From a bacterium YEK0313 (GTDB lineage Bacteria > Pseudomonadota > Alphaproteobacteria > Rhizobiales > Phreatobacteraceae): 64,000 nucleotides of DNA. The DNA lies in assembly GCA_000751295.2 (NCBI GenBank), contig CCMO02000002.1, forward strand, positions 124,001 to 188,000, written 5' to 3'. Below, in pieces: positions 17,962-25,874 of this stretch. The position numbers and the translations under genes were made by a program. Within the stretch, counting starts at the first letter, position 1; every line of letters starts with the position of its first letter. The notes under the pieces are model-generated. The model had not been told where the DNA came from. It searched no databases and saw only the letters and a program-made list of their open reading frames with translations.

Positions 17962-19116
17962 ATGTCGAAATCCGATTTTCCGCCCGAGGAATTCGCCGAC
18001 CGGCTCGCCCGCGTGCGCCTTGCCATGGCGGCCGCCGAGATCGACTGGCTGCTGCTCTTTCACCCGGTGTCGATCCATTGGCTGACCGGTTCCGATGCCA
18101 AGAGCTACCAGGCCTTCCAGTGCCTGCTCGTGCCGGCGGCAGCCACGCCGCCGGTCATGTTCACGCGCCGCTCGGAAGAAGCCGAGTTCCACGACGACGC
18201 GCTGGTCGACGAACTCGTCACCTGGGGCGGACCGGATCCGGAAGATCCGCTCGCCGCCTTCGCGCGCCTGATCGGCCGGCTCGGCCTCACGCAGGGCCGC
18301 ATCGGCATGGAGGTGCCGGCCTATTACCTGCACCCGCATCACTACCTGAAGATCAAGGCGCTGCTCGGCGCGGCGCTGACCTGCGAGCCGACCCATCTCG
18401 TGCACGATCTGAAGCTCAGGAAATCGCCGCGCGAGATCGCGTTCATCCGCAAGGCGGCGGCAATAGCCGACCGAACCATCGAGGCTTTCGTCGGCGCGCT
18501 TCGCCCCGGCCGCAGCGAACTCGAAGTCACCGCCGAGATCTTCCACACCATGCTCGCAGCCGGCGGCGGCCAGCCGGCGACCCCGCTCAATTTCGTCTCG
18601 GGGCCGCGCGCGGCCTTCAGCCATGGCGCGCCGACCGAGCGGCGGCTTGCGCTCGGGGATACCGGCAATGCGGAATATTGCGTGCCCTATCGGCGCTATT
18701 CGGTGACGATCGGCCGGCAGTTCTCGATCGGTCCACCCTCGCCGCGTCTCCTCGCCCTGCACGACATCGTCCGCCGCGCCGGCGATGCCGCCATTGCCGC
18801 GATCCGGCGCGGCGTCGCCGCCACCGTCCCGCACGAGGCAGCCCGCGCGGTCATCGCCGAAGCCGGTCTCGATGCCGCCCGGGTCCACCTGACTGGCTAT
18901 GGCCTAGCGCCGGCCTTCCCGCCGGCGACGGCCGAGCCGGTCCAGCTCTTCGCCGGCAGCCCCTATCGGCTGGATACCGGCATGGTGCTGTCGGTCTGCC
19001 CGCCGGTCTTCATCACCGCCGAGCGCCTTGGCGTGCGCCTCGTCGACAATGTGCTGGTGACCGACACCGGCGCCGAGCGGCTCTGCACGGCCGCGCGCGA
19101 CCTCATCGTCGTCTGA
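17962..19116 (+). CDS. M24-fold (creatinase/ectoine hydrolase-like) hydrolase, paralogue 1
   Basis: A 384-residue 'pita-bread' M24 protein with an N-terminal creatinase domain ('LLLFHPVSIHWLTGSDAKSY') and a C-terminal catalytic domain. The usual metal ligands are not seen: the Asp positions fall in 'GNAEYCVPYRRYSVTIGRQF', the His motif reads 'TGYGLAP', and the first Glu position reads 'SVCPPVF'. A His in 'SHGAPTERR' is kept. The pattern resembles metal-free creatinase and ectoine hydrolase rather than aminopeptidase P. Compared with paralogue 2 (21328-22485), the E of 'SVEPP' is replaced by C, which may alter or abolish activity. I chose ATG 17962, 11 nt after the LLM stop, because homology to paralogue 2 begins there ('MSKSDF' / 'MSRHDF'). 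Confidence 0.88.
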   Translation: MSKSDFPPEEFADRLARVRLAMAAAEIDWLLLFHPVSIHWLTGSDAKSYQAFQCLLVPAAATPPVMFTRRSEEAEFHDDALVDELVTWGGPDPEDPLAAFARLIGRLGLTQGRIGMEVPAYYLHPHHYLKIKALLGAALTCEPTHLVHDLKLRKSPREIAFIRKAAAIADRTIEAFVGALRPGRSELEVTAEIFHTMLAAGGGQPATPLNFVSGPRAAFSHGAPTERRLALGDTGNAEYCVPYRRYSVTIGRQFSIGPPSPRLLALHDIVRRAGDAAIAAIRRGVAATVPHEAARAVIAEAGLDAARVHLTGYGLAPAFPPATAEPVQLFAGSPYRLDTGMVLSVCPPVFITAERLGVRLVDNVLVTDTGAERLCTAARDLIVV

Positions 19117-19123
19117 CCGGCTT

Positions 19124-20062
19124 TCAGGGTTCGGGGATCTCGCCGCGCCAGACACCCGAGCGGACGAGGTCGCGCACCACCTCCTGCACCGTTTCCGACA
19201 ATTTGCCGATGAGCACCTGCTGCGCCTCGGTGCGCGGCACGTTCTGGCAGGTGATCAGCGCGAAGGGCCAATAGGCCGCGGGCGCGAAGGAGCGGATTTC
19301 CAGTTCGCCGCGGGTCAGCTCGTCCTCGACCGAGCCGCGGGTCAGGAGGCTGAAGCCGACGCCCTGGCGCAGCAGCGCGCGGGTGATCGTCGTATCATCC
19401 ACCTCGACCTTCGCCGACAGGGAAATGCCGCGCTCCGCCGTCCACTTGTCGAGCAGGCGACGCGACGCATTGGGCCGGCTCGGCAGGATCAGCGGCAGCC
19501 GGGCGAGGTCCTCCGTGCGCACCGGCGCCGTGCCGGCGCCGAGCGCGCCGGGCCGTCCGACCAGGAACACCTCTTCGTTCAGGAGAGGCGTCGCCTCGAA
19601 ACCGCGCTGCGGCACGGGATCGTGCAGGCAGGCGAGATCGACATGGCCGCGCACCAGCCATTCGTGGATATAGCCGCTGAAGCCGCCGACGATCTTCAGG
19701 AAGACATGCGGATGGGCCTCGCCGAAGCGCTCGACCAGCGGCGGCACGATGAAATGGCCGGCGGCCGGCGGCACCGCGAAGGAAATGACGCCCGACAGGC
19801 CGGCATGGCCGCTGCGGATCTCGGCCTTGGTCTGCTCGATCTGGCGCAGCAGCAGCTGGCTGCGCTCGAGAAGGAGCTTGCCGGCCTCCGTCAGGGTGAC
19901 GCCATGGCCGTGGCGCTTGAACACCGGCCGGCCGAGCTCGTCCTCCAGATTGCGGATGGTCCGGCTCACCGCCGGTTGCGAAATACGCAGAAGCTCGGAG
20001 CCGCGGCTGTAGCTGCCGCTCTCGGCCACCGTCTGGAAATAGCGAAGCGCCCTGATATCCAA
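19124..20062 (-). CDS. LysR-family transcriptional regulator (probable regulator of the cluster)
   Basis: A 312-residue LysR regulator. The N-terminal winged HTH ('MDIRALRYFQTVAESGSYSR', then 'ISQPAVSRTIRNLEDELG') is followed by an effector-binding domain from about residue 90 ('GLSGVISFAVPPAAGHFIVPPLVERF'). The HTH and early effector domain resemble the Nac/Cbl-type branch. It lies in the middle of the cluster, convergent with the M24 paralogue 1 gene (7 nt between stops) and downstream of the FMN reductase/ABM pair on the same strand. The effector is not known. I predict it binds the TTATANCASCTATAG boxes in three promoters of this cluster. Confidence 0.92.
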   Translation of the reverse strand: MDIRALRYFQTVAESGSYSRGSELLRISQPAVSRTIRNLEDELGRPVFKRHGHGVTLTEAGKLLLERSQLLLRQIEQTKAEIRSGHAGLSGVISFAVPPAAGHFIVPPLVERFGEAHPHVFLKIVGGFSGYIHEWLVRGHVDLACLHDPVPQRGFEATPLLNEEVFLVGRPGALGAGTAPVRTEDLARLPLILPSRPNASRRLLDKWTAERGISLSAKVEVDDTTITRALLRQGVGFSLLTRGSVEDELTRGELEIRSFAPAAYWPFALITCQNVPRTEAQQVLIGKLSETVQEVVRDLVRSGVWRGEIPEP

Positions 20063-20196
20063 GCCACAGTCCCGTCAGATCAATTCAGGCATGAGACGCT
20101 GTCGAGACTATCAGAACCTGAAGAAGAGAAAGAGATACACGGACAGCGCGAGCGCGATGGCCGGTGGTGGGGGCGCCCTGAGCCGGTCCGCACCGG

Positions 20197-20538
20197 TCAG
20201 TCCGGCCGCTCGCCCGCACGCGCCTGCGCAACCCGCACCAGTCCTGCCATGTCGGCAAGCTTCACCTCGCAGAGCGACACCGACTGGGCGCCGACGATGA
20301 ACGGCTTGAGCGCCGCCGCAAAGGTTTCGGCATAGGCGCGCGAGGCCTCCCAATCGTCGACGCTCTGCCGGTCGGCCCAGAAGGTGATGGTGAAGAGGTT
20401 TTCCGGATCGTTCGTGTCCCGGGTCACCAGGCGGCCGAGGAGGCCGGGCGCCTCGATCGCCATCAAGCCGCGATAGCTGCGCTCGATCGCGTCCCAGCTG
20501 CCCGGATAGGTCTTGCCCCAGTAGATGCGGACGAACAT
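20197..20538 (-). CDS. ABM-like small dimeric alpha/beta-barrel protein
   Basis: A 113-residue protein starting 'MFVRIYWGKTYPGSWDAIE', with a beta-alpha-beta pattern and 'LFTITFWADRQSVDDWEASRAYAE', which resembles antibiotic-biosynthesis-monooxygenase (ABM) or heme-degrading-type domains. I chose ATG 20538 because the strand pattern begins there; the longer frame upstream looks noncoding. It follows the FMN reductase gene on the same strand by 61 nt. ABM-like proteins act as cofactorless oxygenases, isomerases or accessory subunits. Here it probably processes or binds a product of the LLM monooxygenase reaction. That role is inference from context. Confidence 0.75.
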   Translation of the reverse strand: MFVRIYWGKTYPGSWDAIERSYRGLMAIEAPGLLGRLVTRDTNDPENLFTITFWADRQSVDDWEASRAYAETFAAALKPFIVGAQSVSLCEVKLADMAGLVRVAQARAGERPD

Positions 20539-20599
20539 GGGCACCATCTCTTGCTGAAGGGAGACATCCGGGCGTCGGGCTGCCGACGCATTCCGGCAG

Positions 20600-21202
20600 C
20601 TAATGCGGCATGACCGCCGGTTCGATGCCGCGGCCGATCCGCGCCTTGGCGAAATCGACCACCTGGCGGCCAACCTCCTGGAGCTGGAACCGCGCCGAGA
20701 GGTCGAGACATTCGCCGGCCGCGTCGAAGACCGGCGTCGCGGTGTTCAGCATGGCGGCGAGCGGCGTCGGCCAGCCGCGCAGGGCATGGGCGATGCCGCG
20801 CAGCGCCGCCAGCGTCTGGCCGCCGGCCTGCCAGCCGCCGGCGCAGACGATGAGCCCGACGGCGAGGCCGTCGAAATAGACACGCTCGTCGGCCCTCAGG
20901 TCCTCGGTATAGTCGAGCGCGTTCTTGACGAGGCCCGACAGGGAGCCGTGATAGGCAGGCGAGGCGACGATCACGCCGTGACAGCGCCGGAAGGCCGCGA
21001 CGAGCCGCGCCGCTTCCGGGGTGCGCTCGACCTCGCCCGGCACATACATGGGCAGCATGAGGGAAGGCCCGGCGATCATCACCGTCTCCGCACCATGCGC
21101 GGCCGCCGCCTTCAGGCTCAGGGCCAGGGCACGCTCGGTGGACGATCCCGCCCGGGTGGTGCCGCCGAGACCGAGGATGAGGGGACGAACGGCCTGATGC
21201 AT
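20600..21202 (-). CDS. NAD(P)H-dependent FMN reductase (SsuE/flavodoxin-like)
   Basis: A 200-residue flavodoxin-fold reductase. The FMN phosphate loop is 'GLGGTTRAGSSTERAL', and 'VIVASPAYHGSLSGLVKNALDY' is the family signature binding the isoalloxazine ring. These enzymes reduce free FMN to supply LLM monooxygenases. The LLM gene at 16865 and this gene carry the same promoter box, which supports a two-component monooxygenase. It is the first gene of a probable minus-strand unit continuing into the ABM-like and perhaps the LysR gene. Confidence 0.9.
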   Translation of the reverse strand: MHQAVRPLILGLGGTTRAGSSTERALALSLKAAAAHGAETVMIAGPSLMLPMYVPGEVERTPEAARLVAAFRRCHGVIVASPAYHGSLSGLVKNALDYTEDLRADERVYFDGLAVGLIVCAGGWQAGGQTLAALRGIAHALRGWPTPLAAMLNTATPVFDAAGECLDLSARFQLQEVGRQVVDFAKARIGRGIEPAVMPH

Positions 21203-21291
21203 GATGGTCCTCGCAGGCGCCGAACGGGTCCCACCGGGACCTCATGGGACCAGTCTGCCGGCCACCCGCTCATACGTCCAAGGCAAAGCAC

Positions 21292-21306
21292 CTATAGCTG
21301 ATATAA
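21292..21306 (-). promoter_or_regulatory. LysR-type box upstream of the FMN reductase gene
   Basis: Read on the minus strand the site is TTATATCAGCTATAG, ending 89 nt before the reductase ATG at 21202. It matches the boxes at 16777 and 22559 at 13 of 15 positions in all three, has the same TATA-N5-TATA symmetry, and lies in the same orientation relative to its downstream gene. Confidence 0.65.
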
Positions 21307-21327
21307 TCCGTTCGCGCCGACGGACGC

Positions 21328-22485
21328 TCAGTCGACGATGATCATGCCGCGTGGATGGCGCGACAGCAGTTCGGCGCCATCCGCCGTCACCAGCACGTTG
21401 TCGATCAGCCGGACGCCGAGCTTTTCCTCGGCGATGAAGATCGGCGGCTCGACCGACAGGACCATGCCCGCCTCGAGCACATGGCGCGAACCGCCGAACA
21501 TGTTGACCGGCTCGCCCCAGGACGGCGGGAAACCCGGCGCGAGGCCGTAACCGGAGGTGTGGATGCGGTGGCGGTCGAGCCCCTCGCGCGCGATCACGCG
21601 CTTCGCCGCCTCGTGCGGCCGGGTGGCCGGCACGCCGGCGCGGATCTCGGCGATCAGGGCATCGGCCGCCTCCAACGCAATCGCGTGCAGCTCGTTCATG
21701 CGCGGCGTCGGCCGGCCGATCGAGAACTGCCGGCCGATCGTCGCGGTATAGCGCTTGAACGCCGCGCCATATTCGACATTGCCGAAATCGCCCGGCCTGA
21801 GGCGCCGCTCGGTCGGCGCGCCATGGCTGAAGCAGGACCGTTCGCCGGAGACGAGATTGAGCGTGCTGGCCGGCAGGCCGCTGCCGTGCTTCAGAAGCGC
21901 GGCATAGACCGCGCCGGCGACGGCGAGCTCGGTCTCGCCTTCGGCGAGGCTCGCGGCGAACACCGCCATGGCGGCGTCGGCGATCTCGGCCGAGCGCCTG
22001 ATATAGGCAAGCTCGGCCGGCGACTTCACCATCTTGAGATCGTGCACGAGATGGCTCGGTTCGGCGACGAGAGCGGCGCCGAGGATGGACTTCACGCCGA
22101 GATAGTGGTGCGGATGCAGGTAATAGGCGGGAACCTCGATGCCGACCCGGCCGCGCCGGAGATTGAGCCGGCCGACGATCCGCTCGAACAGCGCGAGCGG
22201 ATCTTCCGGCTCCGGCCCGCCCCAGGTCTCGAGCTGGTCGATCAGCGCGTCCTCTTCGAACTCCGCTCGCTCGGATTCGCGCGTCAGCATGACCGTTGGC
22301 CGGTCCTCGGCCGGCACGATCAGGCACTGGAAGGCCTGGTAGCTCTTGGCATCGGAACCGGTGAGCCAATGGATCGAGACGGGATGGAACAGGATCATCC
22401 AGTCGAGCCCGGCCTCGGCGACGGCCTGGCGCACCCGCGCCCGGCGCGCGGCGAATTCGGCGCTGGTGAAATCATGGCGTGACAT
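21328..22485 (-). CDS. M24-fold (creatinase/ectoine hydrolase-like) hydrolase, paralogue 2
   Basis: A 385-residue paralogue of the 17962-19116 product, clearly alignable along its whole length ('HPVSIHWLTGSDAKSYQAFQ', 'YYLHPHHYL' and 'HLVHDLK' are shared). It keeps the Glu of 'LSVEPPIF', and 'PGFPPSWGE' matches the ectoine-hydrolase-type 'YPPDWGE' region. The other canonical M24 metal ligands are absent ('GNVEYGAAFKRYTATIGRQF', 'SGYGLAP'). Family members of this kind hydrolyse amidine, urea-like or cyclic C-N bonds. It is divergent from the ABC importer, and the 22559 box lies 73 nt upstream of its start, so one site could serve both directions. Confidence 0.9.
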   Translation of the reverse strand: MSRHDFTSAEFAARRARVRQAVAEAGLDWMILFHPVSIHWLTGSDAKSYQAFQCLIVPAEDRPTVMLTRESERAEFEEDALIDQLETWGGPEPEDPLALFERIVGRLNLRRGRVGIEVPAYYLHPHHYLGVKSILGAALVAEPSHLVHDLKMVKSPAELAYIRRSAEIADAAMAVFAASLAEGETELAVAGAVYAALLKHGSGLPASTLNLVSGERSCFSHGAPTERRLRPGDFGNVEYGAAFKRYTATIGRQFSIGRPTPRMNELHAIALEAADALIAEIRAGVPATRPHEAAKRVIAREGLDRHRIHTSGYGLAPGFPPSWGEPVNMFGGSRHVLEAGMVLSVEPPIFIAEEKLGVRLIDNVLVTADGAELLSRHPRGMIIVD

Positions 22486-22544
22486 GGCGGTTGCAATCTC
22501 GGCCCGAGGATCGGGCCGAACCTAGGGCCGGGCTTCCGCCGCGT

Positions 22545-22573
22545 CTAAAGCCTTTAGATTATACCAGCTATAG
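22545..22573 (+). promoter_or_regulatory. Composite operator between M24 paralogue 2 and the ABC importer
   Basis: Two elements lie side by side: a perfect inverted repeat CTAAAG-C-CTTTAG (22545-22557) and the shared box TTATACCAGCTATAG (22559-22573). The region separates the divergent M24 gene (start 22485) and the importer operon (start 22699). A recognition half plus an activation half is typical of LysR-controlled divergent promoters; the assignment to the local LysR is inferred. Confidence 0.6.
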
Positions 22574-22698
22574 ACGCTTGGCATTATGCGCGACGACCGG
22601 CTTGATCCAATCTTGAAGGCGCGTCGGCGGTGACCTGGCCTTGCGACAAGCACGCCCGCCCAGCCCGGAACGGCGCGGAAGAACGAAGGGGAAGGCCC

Positions 22699-23805
22699 AT
22701 GCCCGAGGCACGCCAGGCGATCGACCGCCGCGCCGCCATGGCGCCGGCGGCGGACATGACGCGGCGCAGCTTCACGCTCGCGGCCGCGCTGCCGCTCGTG
22801 CTGGCCGGCCCGGCGCGTGCCCAGCAGCGCCCCAAGGTCAAGCTGTGGGGCGCCTCCGCGACCGTCGAGGCCTATCACGGCTTCCTGTTTCTCGGAAATC
22901 CGCTCGGTTTCTTCAAGGACGACGGCGTCGACGTCGAGTTCGGCACCGCCGCCGGCTCAGCCGCGACGCTGCAGCTGATCGCGGCCGGCCAGGTCCAGAT
23001 GGGCTATCTCGGCATGGACGTGCTGATCCTCGCCAAGGCGCGCAACCCGCAGCTGCCGATCACCGCCGTCTACCTGCAGGATCGCGGCAACATCTACGAG
23101 ATTGTCGTGCCGGAGACGAGCGGCATCCGCAGCGTCGCCGATCTCAAGGGCAAGACCATCGGCGTCGCCAATCTCGCCTCGGGCGCCATTCCCTCGCTGC
23201 GCGCCATGCTGACCGATGCCGGCCTCGACCCGAATTCCTCCGTCGGCCTGATCCCGGTCGGCAACGGCGCCCAGGCCGCCGCCGCCCTCAATGCCGGGCG
23301 GATCCAGGCGCTGTCGCTGTTCCGCGCCCAGCATGCGCTGATCGAGACCCTCGGCATCAAGTTCCGCCGCTTCTCACGCAGCGCGCCGAGCGCGGTGATC
23401 GCCGTCAACACGGCCTTCCTGAAGGACAACCGGGAGGCCGTGGTCCGGACGCTGCGGGGCATCGCCAAATCCTCCATCTTCGCCGAGGTCAACCCCGCCG
23501 CCACGGTGCGGCATTTCTGGAACCTGTTCGGCAAGCCGCAGGGCCTGAGCGAGGACCAGGCGCTGAAGCGTTCGGAATATATCCTCTCCTCCACCGCCGA
23601 GCTGTGGAAGGACTATCGCGACGCATCGGTGCCCTGGGGCGAGATGTCGGCCGCGCAGTGGGACGACATGCAGAAGTTCCTGATCGAACAGAAGCTGCAG
23701 GAGCGCCCCGTGCCGACCGAGGCGCTGTTCACCAATGCCCTGACCGCCGACGTCAACCGGTTCGACCAGGAGGCCATCGTCGCCATGGCCAGGGCGGCCG
23801 GCTGA
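22699..23805 (+). CDS. ABC importer substrate-binding protein (NitT/TauT/SsuA type)
   Basis: A 368-residue periplasmic binding protein. The start at 22699 is preceded by an AAGGGGAAGG ribosome-binding site; a second Met at 22756 begins the actual signal 'MTRRSFTLAAALPLVLAGPA', a twin-arginine-like leader cut near 'ARAQ'. The mature part has the NMT1/SsuA-like pattern 'GFFKDDGVDVEF', 'LQLIAAGQVQMGYLGMDVL' and 'LKGKTIGVANLASG'. Relatives bind sulfonates, taurine, pyrimidines or other small organics. It is the first gene of the importer operon downstream of the composite operator, and it feeds the LLM/M24 cluster by context. The ligand is unknown. Confidence 0.9.
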   Translation: MPEARQAIDRRAAMAPAADMTRRSFTLAAALPLVLAGPARAQQRPKVKLWGASATVEAYHGFLFLGNPLGFFKDDGVDVEFGTAAGSAATLQLIAAGQVQMGYLGMDVLILAKARNPQLPITAVYLQDRGNIYEIVVPETSGIRSVADLKGKTIGVANLASGAIPSLRAMLTDAGLDPNSSVGLIPVGNGAQAAAALNAGRIQALSLFRAQHALIETLGIKFRRFSRSAPSAVIAVNTAFLKDNREAVVRTLRGIAKSSIFAEVNPAATVRHFWNLFGKPQGLSEDQALKRSEYILSSTAELWKDYRDASVPWGEMSAAQWDDMQKFLIEQKLQERPVPTEALFTNALTADVNRFDQEAIVAMARAAG

Positions 23806-23844
23806 CGCGGCCCTTCGGCCCTGCATCCCAGGAGGGGAGCCCGC

Positions 23845-24702
23845 ATGGAAAGCGCTGTCGCAAGCGAAACGATGGCAAGGCCCGGTGCCGCGCCGGACGG
23901 CGCGCCGGTCAGCGCCCTCTCGGTGCAGAACGTCAGCATGGTATTCAACCGCGGCGAGACCCAGGTCCATGCGCTCGACCACGTGTCGATGGACATCCGC
24001 GACGGCGAGTTCATCGCGATCGTCGGCCCCTCCGGCTGCGGCAAGTCGACACTGATCAAGCTCGTCTCCGGGTTGCGCGCGCCGACGGCCGGTCGGCTCG
24101 CCGTGCGCGGCCGGCAGGTGATGAAGCCGCGCGGCGACGTCGGCATCGTCTTCCAGAGCCCGGTTCTGCTGCCATGGCGCTCGATCCTCGACAATGTGAT
24201 GCTGCCGATCGACGTGCTCAAGCAGGACCGGACGACGGGCCGCGAGCGCGCCCTCGCGCTGCTGCGCCTCGTCGGCCTCGGCGGCTTCGAGGCCGCCTAT
24301 CCGAACGAACTCTCCGGCGGGATGCAGCAGCGCGCCGCGATCGCCCGCGCGCTCGTCTACGATGCCCCGCTGCTGCTCATGGACGAGCCGTTCGGGGCGC
24401 TCGACGCGCTGACCCGCGAGCAGATGAACTCCGAGCTGCAGCGGATCTGGCAGGCGAGCGGCAAGACCATCCTGTTCATCACCCATTCGATCCCGGAAGC
24501 GGTGTTTCTCGCCGACCGGATCGTGGTGATGTCGCCGCGGCCCGGCCGCGTCCTGAAGATCATCGCCAACCCCATCCCGCGCATGCGCACCCTCGACGAC
24601 ATGCTGCGTCCCGAATTCGGCGCGCTGGTGCGGGAGATACGCGGACTGTTGGGCGGCCACGTCGCCGGCGGGGAGAACCATGGAACACGTGCTGAGTGGT
24701 GA
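23845..24702 (+). CDS. ABC importer ATPase (NitT/TauT/SsuB type)
   Basis: A 285-residue nucleotide-binding subunit. The Walker A is 'GPSGCGKST', the Q-loop is in 'VGIVFQSPVLLPWR', the signature motif is 'LSGGMQQRAAIARAL' and the Walker B is 'LLLMDEPFGALDALTREQ', followed by the switch His in 'FITHSIPEAV'. It energises uptake together with the permease at 24680-25531. The C-terminal codons overlap the permease start by 23 nt, so translation is probably coupled. It begins 39 nt after the binding-protein stop. Confidence 0.94.
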   Translation: MESAVASETMARPGAAPDGAPVSALSVQNVSMVFNRGETQVHALDHVSMDIRDGEFIAIVGPSGCGKSTLIKLVSGLRAPTAGRLAVRGRQVMKPRGDVGIVFQSPVLLPWRSILDNVMLPIDVLKQDRTTGRERALALLRLVGLGGFEAAYPNELSGGMQQRAAIARALVYDAPLLLMDEPFGALDALTREQMNSELQRIWQASGKTILFITHSIPEAVFLADRIVVMSPRPGRVLKIIANPIPRMRTLDDMLRPEFGALVREIRGLLGGHVAGGENHGTRAEW

Positions 24703-25531
24703 CCGGGCGGGCGCGCCCGCCGACAGGCCCGAGGTCGCCGATGCGCCGCCGCCGGTCCGCCGGCTGTGGGGGCGCTTCGGGCTGCCGCTGGTCGTCTTCG
24801 TCGTGCTGATGGGGTCCTGGGAGCTCGTCATCCGGCTGCTCGACGTGCCGGGCTTCCTGGTGCCCGCGCCGTCGGCGGTCGTTACGGCGCTCTGGTCTGG
24901 ACTGGTCACCGGCCTCTATCCCGCCCACGCCGCCGTCACCGTGGTCGAGGCGGTGGCGGGCTTCGTCATCGGCAGCCTGATGGGCCTCGCGCTCGGCACG
25001 GTCATCGTCGTGTTCCCGACGATGGAGCGGATCGTCTATCCCTATGTGGTGGCGCTGCAGACCGTGCCGAAGGTCGCCATCGCGCCGCTCATGGTCGTCT
25101 GGTTCGGCTTCGGCATCACCTCGAAGATCCTGGTCGTCGCCCTCGTCTCGCTGTTCCCGGTGCTGGTCAACGTCATCGCCGGCCTGCGCGCCATCGACCA
25201 GGACCGGCTCGACCTCATGGGGGCGCTCGCCGCCTCGCGCTGGCAGGTGTTCCGATATGTCCGCTTTCCCAACGCCCTGCCTTTCGTCTTCGCGGGGCTC
25301 AACACCGCCATCGTGCTGGCGGTGATCGGCGCGATCGTCGCCGAATTCGTCGGCTCGAACTACGGCCTCGGCTTCCTCATCCTGCAGGCCAACTACCAGC
25401 TCGACATTGCCGGCGCCTTCTCGCTCTTCGTCGTGCTCTCGATCGTCGGCGTGGCGCTGCACGGCGCCCTGAAATGGCTGGAGCGGCGCTGCGTCTTCTG
25501 GGTCAATATCGAGGCACGCGACGGACTGTAG
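24680..25531 (+). CDS. ABC importer permease (NitT/TauT/SsuC type)
   Basis: A 283-residue inner-membrane permease with six predicted helices. The BPD-transport coupling loop is 'LMGALAASRWQVFRYVRFPNALP' in pattern (EAA-like loop), and 'ALQTVPKVAIAPLMVVWFGFG' is characteristic of the NitT/TauT group. The start lies inside the end of the ATPase gene. It is the last gene of the importer operon, followed by a convergent AbrB-like gene. Confidence 0.93.
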   Translation: MEHVLSGDRAGAPADRPEVADAPPPVRRLWGRFGLPLVVFVVLMGSWELVIRLLDVPGFLVPAPSAVVTALWSGLVTGLYPAHAAVTVVEAVAGFVIGSLMGLALGTVIVVFPTMERIVYPYVVALQTVPKVAIAPLMVVWFGFGITSKILVVALVSLFPVLVNVIAGLRAIDQDRLDLMGALAASRWQVFRYVRFPNALPFVFAGLNTAIVLAVIGAIVAEFVGSNYGLGFLILQANYQLDIAGAFSLFVVLSIVGVALHGALKWLERRCVFWVNIEARDGL

Positions 25532-25592
25532 CGGCGCCTTGAGGCATTCGTGACGGCGTCGATTGGAGAGAGCGTCGGACAACGAAGCTCTG

Positions 25593-25874
25593 TCAGTACC
25601 GAGCATGCCGCCGCCGCACCTCGGCTTCAAAACCGGCTTCCATCTCATCGAGCGTCTTCGGCGGGTCCTTGTGCGCAAGTAACCCGAAGACCTCGTCCGG
25701 CTTTGTCCTGGCGAAGACCCCTGGCGGCTTCAGGAGCACACCGTCGACCGTTTCTTCAACGGTCAGCCGCGTTCCAGCGTGCGCGTAGCGCCGTCGGATA
25801 GCCTCGGGCAAGATCACCTGGCCCTTCGGCAAGATAATGATCGTCAGCTTGTTCGCGTGGGTCATCGGCGACAT
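25593..25874 (-). CDS. AbrB/MazE/SpoVT-type DNA-binding protein (antitoxin-like, orphan)
   Basis: A 93-residue protein with a swapped-hairpin AbrB domain at the N-terminus: 'KLTIIILPKGQVILPEAIRR', then 'LTVEETVDGVLLKP'. The C-terminus 'KTLDEMEAGFEAEVRRRHARY' resembles the toxin-binding tail of VapB antitoxins. Its ATG at 25874 shares one base with the murJ stop (TGATG), so it is translationally coupled to murJ. No VapC/PIN toxin follows: the next 60 nt lead to the convergent permease stop. It may be a solitary antitoxin or a regulator. Confidence 0.8.
   Translation of the reverse strand: MSPMTHANKLTIIILPKGQVILPEAIRRRYAHAGTRLTVEETVDGVLLKPPGVFARTKPDEVFGLLAHKDPPKTLDEMEAGFEAEVRRRHARY

Noticed and set aside
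20063..20196. A fourth LysR box before the LysR gene itself
   Set aside because: The 134-nt gap has no match to TTATANCASCTATAG, so autoregulation through this box is not supported.
25532..25592. VapC toxin gene next to the AbrB-like gene
   Set aside because: Only 61 nt remain before the convergent permease stop, and no PIN-domain frame is present on either side.
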